Shown here one piece after another: positions 28,809 through 36,988 of a stretch of DNA of 64,000 nt. The notes under the pieces were generated by a model. That model searched no databases and was not told where the DNA came from. It saw only the letters and a program-made list of their open reading frames with translations. Positions within the stretch are counted from its first letter, which is position 1. Each line of letters opens with the position of its first letter. This DNA comes from CAVQGZ01 sp963714455 (GTDB taxonomy: Bacteria > Actinomycetota > Actinomycetes > Jiangellales > Jiangellaceae): assembly GCA_963714455.1 (NCBI GenBank), contig CAVQON010000014.1, positions 1 through 64,000 of the forward strand. Direction: 5' to 3'. A program made the translations under genes and the position numbers.

Positions 28809-30113
28809 TCAGCCCACGCGCTCACGACGGCCCAGGATGCCCTGGGGTCTGATCAGAAGGACAATCACGAGGATTCCGAGCACACCGGCCGCCTGAAGCT
28901 CGATCGGGATCACCAGGGTCGACAGCTGGATGAACAGCCCCACCAGGATCGCCCCGACGATGGCGCCCGAGATGGTTCCGAGGCCACCGAGGATGACGGC
29001 GGCGAACACGAGCAGCAGGGTCTTGAACCCCATCTGGTAGTCCACCGTCTGCGACAGCCCGATCAGCACGCCCGCCAGCGCTGCGAGCGCCGCACCGCCG
29101 ATCCACACCACCCGGATCACCTGGTTCACGTCGATGCCGGAAGCGCTGGCCAGCGCGGGGTTGTCCGAGACAGCCCGGGTGGCCTTGCCGATACGAGTGC
29201 TGCTCAGGGCCCACACCACGACCGCGAGGACGACCACCGCGACCACCATGCTGGCGATGTCGCGCGGGGCCAACGTGATCGGGCCGAACTCGATCCCGGT
29301 CTGGATCGTGTACTCCCGGTACGACTGGCGTCCGCCGCCGAAGATGTAGAGGTAGGTGTAGCGCAAGAAGATCGCCAGGCCGATGGACACGATCATCATG
29401 GAGATGAGTCCGGTCTTGCGTCGGCGCAGCGGGTTCCACAGAACCGTGTCCTGCCCCAGCCCGAAGAGCCCGCCGAGCAGCACCGCGATCAGGGTGGCCG
29501 CGACGAAGGGCAGGCCGGCGTCGTTGAGGTACCAGGCAGCGATGGCTCCGAACGTGATGAGCTCGCCATGGCCGAAGTTCGTCAGCCCCGTCGTACCGAA
29601 GATCATCGACAGCCCGAGGGCGGCGAGGGCGAGCACGACGCCGAACCGAAGGCCCTCGACGGCAAGCTGGGCCACACGGTCCCACGAGAAGCTGCTGCCG
29701 ACCGTGGCCCCGCCGGTGCCCGTCTCGCCGCCTTCGGCGGGCACGCCGACGCGGAAGAGCACCGACTTCTGCTGTGTGTTGTTGACCTGGGTGGTGATCG
29801 TCTCGACTGCGACGCCCTCGATGCCGTCGGGCAGGGTCGTCACGTCGAGGGTCACGACGTAGGTGCCTGGCTCGGGTACGCCCACCTGCCACCGGCCCTC
29901 GGCGTCGGAGACGGACTCACCGACGGCCGTTCCGTCCTCGGTGGTGACGCTGATGCCGACGCCTTCGACGAACTCTCCCTCGTAGCGCAGCACTCCCCGC
30001 ACGCCCTGGTCCTCGTCCTGGGCGAGAGCGGGGGCGGCGCCGAAGAACAGGCCGACGATCGCGAGGATGCCGGCGAGCACGAGTGCGCGGATGGTCAGGG
30101 CTTGCCGGTGCAC
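28809..30113 (-). CDS. livH: LivH permease with N-terminal secreted beta-sandwich domain
   Basis: 434 residues. The C-terminal 290 or so are a normal LivH permease (MIFGTTGLTNFGHGELITFGA; KATRAVSDNPALASASGIDV; VFAAVILGGLGTISGAIVGA). In front is an unusual extension: a signal-peptide-like helix ending APALAQ, then an extracytoplasmic domain (about 30-115) resembling carboxypeptidase regulatory-like repeats (RGVLRYEGEFVEGVGISVTT, DAEGRWQVGVPEPGTYVVTL). Typical LivH has about 300 residues and no such domain. GTG 30113 is the first start that gives an intact signal. Confidence 0.88.
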   Translation of the reverse strand: MHRQALTIRALVLAGILAIVGLFFGAAPALAQDEDQGVRGVLRYEGEFVEGVGISVTTEDGTAVGESVSDAEGRWQVGVPEPGTYVVTLDVTTLPDGIEGVAVETITTQVNNTQQKSVLFRVGVPAEGGETGTGGATVGSSFSWDRVAQLAVEGLRFGVVLALAALGLSMIFGTTGLTNFGHGELITFGAIAAWYLNDAGLPFVAATLIAVLLGGLFGLGQDTVLWNPLRRRKTGLISMMIVSIGLAIFLRYTYLYIFGGGRQSYREYTIQTGIEFGPITLAPRDIASMVVAVVVLAVVVWALSSTRIGKATRAVSDNPALASASGIDVNQVIRVVWIGGAALAALAGVLIGLSQTVDYQMGFKTLLLVFAAVILGGLGTISGAIVGAILVGLFIQLSTLVIPIELQAAGVLGILVIVLLIRPQGILGRRERVG

Positions 30114-30157
30114 GTGTCCTGACCCTCTTCCGCCGAGATTGTCTGCATTGCGCCCGG

Positions 30158-30163
30158 AGCATA
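30158..30163 (-). promoter_or_regulatory. probable -10 box of the livHMGF operon
   Basis: On the minus strand TATGCT lies about 45 bases before GTG 30113. No convincing -35 box at the right distance. Further upstream, GTTAAC and GTTAC five bases apart (plus strand about 30220-30236) may be part of a regulatory or termination site. Confidence 0.35.
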
Positions 30164-30222
30164 GCCACCCGCGAGGACCGATCTTCCGATCTGGGCCGGT
30201 TGACGCCACCGGTAACGAGAAG

Positions 30223-30672
30223 TTAACGGCGGGCAGCCGGCCCGCTGTCGCCGCCACCGGGCATGGGGCGCAGCAGACAGCTCAGCCGGGCGGTCGCCAC
30301 CGGCGAGCCCTCGTCGTCGACGATCGCGACGTGGTAGGTCGCCAGCTGTCGCCCTGCCTTCAGCGCTGTCGCGGTGGCCGTCACGTAGCCGCTGCGTGCC
30401 CCGCTGTGGTGGCTGCAGCTGATCTCGGTCCCGACGGCATAGTGGGTCGGGGCGCCGTGGATGTTCGCCGCGATCGAGCCGACGCTCTCGGCCAGCACGC
30501 AGCTCGCACCTCCGTGCAGCAGCCCGAACGGCTGCGTGTTGCCGGCGACGGGCATGCGGGCGACGACCCGCTCGCGCGTTGCCTCGAGAACCTCGATGCC
30601 CATCCGCTGGTCGAGGGCCGACGGCGGGATAGCCGCCAGGATCTGCTCGGGCGTCGGCGTCACGTCGCTCAT
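30223..30672 (-). CDS. PaaI-type hotdog-fold acyl-CoA thioesterase
   Basis: 149 residues in the single-hotdog 4HBT/PaaI family: LLHGGASCVLAESVGSIAANI with the HGG motif and catalytic acidic residue on the central helix, and the TEISCSHHSGARSG strand. Members hydrolyse phenylacetyl- or hydroxybenzoyl-CoA thioesters, including menaquinone intermediates (MenI-like); substrate cannot be fixed. The ATG at 30672 is seven bases from a -10 box and is preferred over the one three codons upstream. Divergent from polA. Confidence 0.88.
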   Translation of the reverse strand: MSDVTPTPEQILAAIPPSALDQRMGIEVLEATRERVVARMPVAGNTQPFGLLHGGASCVLAESVGSIAANIHGAPTHYAVGTEISCSHHSGARSGYVTATATALKAGRQLATYHVAIVDDEGSPVATARLSCLLRPMPGGGDSGPAARR

Positions 30673-30679
30673 GGCCGCC

Positions 30680-30685
30680 ACTGTA
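30680..30685 (-). promoter_or_regulatory. -10 box, leaderless promoter of the thioesterase gene
   Basis: TACAGT on the minus strand, seven bases before ATG 30672. It faces the polA -10 box at 30712 with only 26 bases between, so the two promoters probably compete. Confidence 0.5.
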
Positions 30686-30711
30686 GGAGCGTCGCTCGCG
30701 GGTGGGCTGGC

Positions 30712-30717
30712 TAGGGT
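30712..30717 (+). promoter_or_regulatory. -10 box, leaderless promoter of polA
   Basis: TAGGGT ends eight bases before ATG 30726; no ribosome binding site is present. Confidence 0.5.
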
Positions 30718-30725
30718 TTCGTGGC

Positions 30726-33444
30726 ATGACGCCCACCGCCGCCGCGTCCGCGGGATCGACGGACGACCGTCCGCTCCTGCTGCTGCTCGATGGGCACTCG
30801 CTCGCCTACCGCGCGTTCTACGCCCTGCCGGTGGAGAACTTCTCCACCACGACCGGTCAGCCCACCAACGCCGTGTACGGCTTCACGTCGATGCTCATCA
30901 ACGTGCTGCGCGACGAGGCACCCACCCACCTCGCCGTCGCCTTCGACGTGTCGCGGGAGACGTTCCGCGCCGCGGAGTTCCCCGAGTACAAGGCCAACCG
31001 GGCGTCGTCGCCGGAGGACTTCCGCGGCCAGGTCGGGCTCGTGAAAGAGGTGCTGACCGCCCTGAACGTCGTGTCGCTCGAGGTCGCCGGCTACGAGGCC
31101 GACGACGTGATCGCCACCCTCACCGAGCAGGCGGTGGCGGCCGGGTTCGACGTGCTGATCTGCAGCGGCGACCGCGACACGTTCCAGCTCGTGGGTGAGC
31201 ACGTCACCGTGCTCTACCCGAAGCGCGGCGTGTCCGAGCTCTCGCGGATGACGCCGCAGGCGGTGCAGGAGCGCTACGGCCTGAGCCCCGAGCAGTACCC
31301 CGACTTCGCCGCCCTTCGCGGTGACCCATCGGACAACCTGCCCAACATCCCGAGCGTCGGGGAGAAGACGGCGGCGAAGTGGGTCGCCCAGTTCGGGTCG
31401 TTGGACGAGCTCGTGACCCGCGTCGACGAGGTCAAGGGCAAGGCGGGGGACGCGCTGCGTGCCCACCTCGGGCAGGTGATGACGAACCGACGCCTCACCT
31501 CCCTGGTGCGTGACGTACCCCTCGACGCCGGACCGGCCGACCTCGCCCGCCAGGCGTGGGACCGCGAGCAGGTTCACCAGCTCTTCGACACCCTTCAGTT
31601 CCGGGTGCTGCGTGACCGGCTCTACGCGACGTTGGAGACCCCCGACCCCGAGGCCGACTCCGGCTTCGACATCCAGGTGCAGACGCTCGAGCCGGGCGGC
31701 CTGGCGACGTGGCTGGACGCGCATGCGGGCCGTGAGACTCGCTACCGGGGTGTCGGTACGCGGGCGTTGGGCTCGCGGCACCGGCGACGTCGAGCTGGTT
31801 GCTCTCGCCTCGGCCGACGGCCAGGGCGTCGCGCTCGACCCGGCTCAGCTCGACCCGCGCGACCACGTTGCCTTGGCCGGGTGGCTGGGCGGCGGGTCGC
31901 ACCACAAAGTGCTGCACGACGCGAAGGGCCCGTCGCACGCTCTGCTCGCCGCGGGACTCCCGATGGAGGGCCTGGTCGCCGACACGGCGCTCTCGGCGTT
32001 CCTGGTTCTGCCCGGGCAGCGCTCCTACGACCTCGCCGACCTGGTCATCCGGTTCACCAGCCACGACCTGCGCACGGACGACGGTTCCGTGGCCGAGCAG
32101 ACCCAGCTGAGCCTCGATGGGGGAGACGAGCAGCAGCACTCCGAAGAAGAGGTGGTGAAGGCGCGGGCCGTCCTCGACCTGGCTGCGGCACTCGACGCCG
32201 AGCTGAACAACCGAGGAGGACGGTCGTTGCTCGACGACGTCGAGCTGCCGCTGGTCGACGTCCTGGCGCGGATGGAGCGCGCCGGCATCGCTGTCGACCA
32301 CGACTACCTCGTGGGCCTGGAGTCGGAGTTCTCGGCCCAGGTCGCCGACGCGGCCGGGGACGCGTACGCCGCGATCGGTCACGACGTCAACCTCGGCTCG
32401 CCCAAGCAGCTTCAGGCCGTGCTGTTCGACGAGCTCGACATGCCCAAGACGAAGCGCACGAAGACCGGGTACACCACCGACGCCGACGCCCTGGCTGACC
32501 TGTACGTCAAGACCGAGCACCCCTTCTTGGCGGCGCTGCTGCGCCACCGCGACGCCACGCGGCTGCGCACGACCGTGGAGGGGCTGCTCAAGTGCGTCGA
32601 CGACGACGGGCGCATCCGCACGACGTTCAACCAGATGATCGCGGCGACCGGGCGGTTGTCGTCCACCGACCCCAACCTGCAGAACATCCCCGTCCGCACC
32701 GATGCCGGACGGCGCATCCGCGCGGCGTTCGTCGTCGGCGACGGCTACGAGTCGCTGCTCACCGCCGACTACAGCCAGATCGAGATGCGCATCATGGCGC
32801 ACCTGTCCGGTGATGACGTGCTGGTAGAGGCGTTCTCGTCCGGCGCTGACTTCCACGCTGCCACCGCCTCGCGGGTGTTCGGAGTGCCGGAGAACGAGGT
32901 GAGCGGCGAGCAGCGGGCCAAGATCAAGGCGATGAACTACGGGCTCGCCTACGGGTTGTCGGCGTTCGGCCTGTCGCGTCAGCTGACCATCTCCGTCGGT
33001 GAGGCGCAGGAGCTGATGGACGACTACTTCTCGATCTTCGGCGGCGTGCGCGACTACCTGCGTTCTGTCGTGGACGAGGCTCGCCGAACCGGGTACACCG
33101 AGACGATCATGGGGCGGCGCCGCTACCTGCCCGACCTCACCAGCGACAACCGCAACCGTCGCGAGATGGCCGAGCGCATGGCGCTCAACGCGCCCATCCA
33201 GGGCTCGGCCGCCGACATCGTGAAGGTCGCCATGCTGCGCGTCGACACGGCGCTGCGCGAGGACGGCCTGGCTTCGCGCGCCCTGCTCCAGGTTCACGAC
33301 GAGCTCGTGCTGGAGGCCGCACCCGGCGAGCGCGAGACGCTCGAGGCGCTCGTCCGGCGGGAGATGGCGGCGGCTGCCTCGCTGAGCCTGCCGCTGGACG
33401 TGTCGGTCGGCGTCGGCCACAGCTGGGACGACGCCGCTCACTGA
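30726..33444 (+). pseudogene. polA: DNA polymerase I, interrupted by one frameshift
   Basis: Repair polymerase and RNA-primer remover. Residues 1 to about 335 (30726 to about 31735) form the 5'-3' exonuclease: LLLLDGHSLAYRAFYALP, YEADDVIATL, CSGDRDTFQLV, GDPSDNLPNIPSVGEKTA. Sequence similarity then jumps to the next frame at 31731-31751 and continues to 33444 with the inactive proofreading region and polymerase domain (DYSQIEMRIMAHLSG, KAMNYGLAYGLSAFGLSRQL, RRYLPDL, QVHDELVLEA). One extra base, or two missing, explains it. The first frame would otherwise run on to a 260-residue nonsense tail. No slippery site is seen. Sequence error is the simplest explanation; if real, the cell has a split Pol I. 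Confidence 0.85.
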
Positions 33445-33496
33445 GGAGCGGTCCGCGGCTCTGTTGGAGCGGTCCGCCCCCAGTTGGAGCGATCCG
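33445..33496. repeat. three direct repeats of GGAGCGGTCCG with 20-21 bp period
   Basis: Copies at 33445-33455, 33466-33476 and 33486-33496 (last with one change, GGAGCGATCCG). The period equals two turns of DNA, so all three face the same side. They begin right after the polA stop, 140 bases upstream of the small membrane protein gene. This looks like an array of binding sites for a regulator, but no regulator gene is adjacent. Confidence 0.7.
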
Positions 33497-33592
33497 TACT
33501 CTGCTGAATACGTCGTGCAGCGCAGCCGAGCCACTTGATTCCCACTGCCTCTGGCGTTTTCCGCCGCTGAACCATAGTGTGCGCTCGGCCAA

Positions 33593-33612
33593 CTGTTACA
33601 CACCTGTAACAG
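33593..33612. promoter_or_regulatory. perfect dyad CTGTTACA-N4-TGTAACAG, probable operator
   Basis: An eight-base perfect inverted repeat with a four-base centre (CACC), 23 bases before the GTG at 33636. A CATAGT -10-like box lies at 33573-33578, so a repressor bound here would sit over the transcription start. Size and symmetry suit a TetR-type repressor; none is encoded nearby. Confidence 0.55.
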
Positions 33613-33635
33613 AGGCCGTGATCGGGAGGTCAGCA

Positions 33636-34238
33636 GTGGTCAGCAAGATCTTGGCAGGGGTTGCGCTCGCTCTCGCGGCAGCGATCGCCCTGCTACTCGG
33701 AGACGGTCTCGGGTGGGACCTTGATGGCGTCCTGTTCCTAGGTGCCGGTGTGGGCGCAACCCTGGGGCTCGTGCCCGACAGCACGCCGCTGGGCAGGCTC
33801 GGTGGGTTCATGCTCGGCGTACTGGCCGCGGCGATCGGCTACGCCCTCCGCGCGGCAGTGCTGCCTGACAACACGCCGGCCCGTGCTGTGGCGTTGTTGC
33901 TCGTCATCGCCCTGGCTGTGGGCCTCGTCCTGCTGACCTTCGGCCGGTCGCCATTGTGGAGCGCGTTCCTCGGTGTGGGGGCCCTCGGCGGTGCCTACGA
34001 GGTGGCGTTCACAGACTCTCCCGGGTCCTTCCTCACCACGCTGCCGGTCGCAGCGACCTCGCTGCTCCTCATGGTCGCGGTGGGCTTCGCAGCCACCGTC
34101 TTCTTCGCTGACAGCGGTGACACCGACGAGGAGGAAGCCGAAGGGCGCCACAGGAGCGGTGCCGACCCTGATGGGGCCGAGGAACCAGAGGAGACAGCAA
34201 CGTTGGATGAGGTTCTGAGCGGACAGGGTGGGCGTTGA
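33636..34238 (+). CDS. six-helix membrane protein of unknown function, first gene of MMPL cassette
   Basis: 200 residues with about six hydrophobic helices through residue 165, then an acidic, Glu-rich cytoplasmic tail (DTDEEEAEGRHRSG ... EEPEETATLDEVLSGQ). GTG 33636 has the strong site GGGAGG six bases upstream. No family recognised. Its stop (TGA 34236-34238) is one base from the ATG of the next gene, so the two are cotranslated, and it opens the cassette that includes the MMPL transporter. A role in assembly of that system is inference from position only. Confidence 0.7.
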   Translation: MVSKILAGVALALAAAIALLLGDGLGWDLDGVLFLGAGVGATLGLVPDSTPLGRLGGFMLGVLAAAIGYALRAAVLPDNTPARAVALLLVIALAVGLVLLTFGRSPLWSAFLGVGALGGAYEVAFTDSPGSFLTTLPVAATSLLLMVAVGFAATVFFADSGDTDEEEAEGRHRSGADPDGAEEPEETATLDEVLSGQGGR

Positions 34239-34239
34239 G

Positions 34240-36882
34240 ATGAAGCGTGGCATCAAAGCAACGATCGCCTCAGCATCCGCGCTGACGCTCGCAACGCTCG
34301 TCCCGATCGGGACGGCCATGGCGCAAGAGGGTGATGCGGTCATCACCAACACCGAGACGGTCAACGTCTCGCTGGACCCCTCGGGCAACGTCGACGTTGC
34401 ACGCGTCTACGACCAGATCGCTGTCCAGGGCTCGGGCACCGTGGACTACGCGAACCCGGTGTCCACCGTCGGCCTGCGCAACCTGGACTCGTTCGGTGGT
34501 TTCACGGTCGAGGGCGACTCCATCGTCGAGGAGACCGATGTCGACGGACAGCTGCGCCGTCGCGCCGTCAGCGACTTCGACCTCGAGCTGCCTGTCACGG
34601 TAAGCGTCATGTATCGGCTCGACGGGCAGGAAGTCTCGCCCGCCGACCTGGTCGGCAAGTCGGGCGAGGTCGACGTGACGTACACGATCGAGAACATGAC
34701 CGGGTCGGAGGAGCAGATCTCGATCACCGACGGCCAGGGCAACGAGGTCACGAAGACAGCGATGATCTACGACCCGTTCGCCGGGTCGATGTCGTTCACC
34801 CTGCCGCCCAACTACACCGACGTGGTGTCTGACAGCGGCTTCTTGCCTGCTGGCGACGGACGCGGCGGCACGCTGATGAACCTGAGCGTCACGTTGGTGC
34901 CGGGACTGACCGACCAGGTGCTCGAAGCCAACTTCACCGCCCAGGTCGAGGACGCGGTCATCCCACCGGTCTCGCTCTCGTTCCTGCCGCTCGTTGTGCG
35001 GGAGAACACCTCCACGAGACCGCAGCTCGAGGCCCTGCAGGGCGGCGCCGAGACGGGCCAGGAGCTTGCCTCCAACGCCGTGCTGCTGGACGAGAACGTG
35101 CTCGCCCTCGCCGACGGAGCCGCCGACCTGGTCAGCGGCATCCTGCTGCTGAACGACGGAGCCGCCGAGCTGTCCGACGGCTTGGTCAACACGGCCGCGC
35201 CAGGCTCCGCCGAGCTCGCGGCGGGAGCGGACGAGCTGGCGGCGGGTCTCAACGACACCGCCGTCCCCGGCTCGCAGCAGCTCGCGGCCGGTGCGGGCGA
35301 GCTGGCGGCAGGTCTGACGGGACGGCGGTCCCGGGCTCGCAGACGCTGGCTGCAGGTGCCGGCGACCGTCGCAGCGGGTCTGACGGGCCAGCGATGCCGG
35401 TCTGGCCAGCTCTCAGCGGCGCGGTCAACAAGCTTGCCGCAGGTCGATCCAGGCTCGAGCTGGCGAAGAACGCGGATTACCAGGCCGCTGCTCGCTGCGC
35501 TGCGAGCGAGTCATCGACGGCATCGGCACCAAGCCCGACGAAGCCGGTCTCGGACCCGAGCACTGCTCAACGAGGCCATCCGGCCCTCGAGCTCGGGCTG
35601 TCGAACCCCGCCTGGTGACCGGACCACGCCCGGACCGACTCCGCAACCGTGCGGTCTCAAGCAGGTCGTGGGCCTCGGTTGCCGACCAGCTCGGGTCTGC
35701 GTCAGCCACAGAGCGGGCGACTTGGACCAGCTCAGTCGCCGGCATGCCACCGGTTCGCTACCGCAGGCTGTCAGCGTCCAGCCACCGACGACCGGCGTCT
35801 CGACGGCCCCAGCTGCTGCGTGCTGGTGATCCTGCGCCGTTCAGCCTGCCCTAGCGACACCTGGCGTCAGTCGGATTCGTACAGAGCCGCACCTGCTGTG
35901 CTAGACTCTTCGGCGGGCCTGACTGGTGCTCAACCTCGATGCAGCGAGGTGCATCGCCCAGCTGATGACCGAGGCCGTCAAGGCTCGCGGACCTGACGAC
36001 GCCACGCGGCCGCTGGACCAGGTCGGATCTAGGGCGACGATCGAGCACTGCAGCGCCGGATCCGGCGACCTGCTCGAGATCAGGTCTGTCGTCCTGCAGT
36101 CGCAGCTCGGTCCTGCGAACCCGGCTGCAGACCAACGACCCGACCAACCCGAGACCCCTGCGGCATCCAGCAGGTCGCGGCCTCGCTGCTGCAGGGCATC
36201 CCGGCCCTCGTCGACGACGCTGGTCGTGGCGATCCAGCAGAGCTTGCAGGCTGCGTCGGCGCGCCCGACGGCTGGGTGCCGCCCGAGCGCAGGCAAGGGC
36301 GGCTTCGCTGCGGGTCGGCGCGCCCTGGTCGACGGGGCGGCTCAGTTGGCAGACGGGGCGAGCGAGCTCGCCGCTGGTCTGGCCGGCGCGGCCGACGGGT
36401 CGGAGCAGCTCGCCGACGGTGCCGGGCAGCTGGCTGACGGTCTGGTGGGCGCTGGCGACGGCGCGAACCAGGTCGCCGACGGTGCTGGGCAGCTCGCTGA
36501 CGGGCTCGGCGACGCAGCGGCCGGCTCGGTGCAGCTCTCCGACGGTCTGGGTGACGCGGCCGAGGCCGCGCCGGCCCTGCCCGAAGGAGCGCAACGGCTG
36601 TCGGCCGAGGGCACCAAGCTTCTGGTCGAAGCCGGTGACGACACGGCCCTGTCCTTCGGCGAGCGGGTGGCAGTGCTCCAGGCAAGCGCGGAGCGCACCG
36701 CCGACGGTGGTCTCCCGTTCGGTGCCCCCCAGGACGCCATCGTGGCAGCCGCCTACCGCTACGACCTGGCGGGGGCGACGGGTGCGACCGCCCAGAACAC
36801 CGGGCGTCTCGTGGCCGGCGTGGCCATCGCGGGCGCGGCCGCTGTCGGCGCCGGCGTGCTCGCTCGTCGAAAGACCGCATAG
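34240..36882 (+). pseudogene. xxxLxxG-repeat (YhgE-like) secreted anchored protein, heavily frameshifted
   Basis: The first 360 residues read well: signal peptide ending TAMAQ, a beta-rich domain (about 28-255), then heptad repeats of LAAGAxE type from about residue 300. At about 35317 the frame is lost by one missing base (GLTGTAVPGSQTLAAGAG continues in the next frame). Between there and about 36320 coding-like pieces occur in all three frames. From 36325 the original type resumes (LADGASELAAGLAG) to a C-terminal helix (VAGVAIAGAAAVGAGVLA) and RRKTA. The N-terminal domain and the LPFGAPQDA...AAYRY end match the gene at 39880. Intact it would be about 880 residues. Confidence 0.75.
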
Positions 36883-36988
36883 CCGCAACGGTTCGAGTAC
36901 GTCCGGTCTCTGCACACGCGGGGGCCGGACGTACTCTGGCGCGTAGCGACAGATGCGCCGTTCGCACCTGCCGCTGCGAAGGGACGCG

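Noticed and set aside
31731..31751. Programmed ribosomal frameshift in polA
   Set aside because: No slippery heptamer, rare-codon stop pair or downstream structure is visible, and Pol I is not known to use recoding.
34240..35829. Reading the frame-broken YhgE-like gene as a genuine 529-residue protein
   Set aside because: After 35316 the sequence turns Arg/Ser/Pro-rich with no heptads, while heptads continue in another frame.
36953..36988. ATG 36953 as the MMPL start
   Set aside because: The extra 12 residues are charged and unlike the family start, and GTG 36989 has the better-placed GAAGGGA site; still possible.
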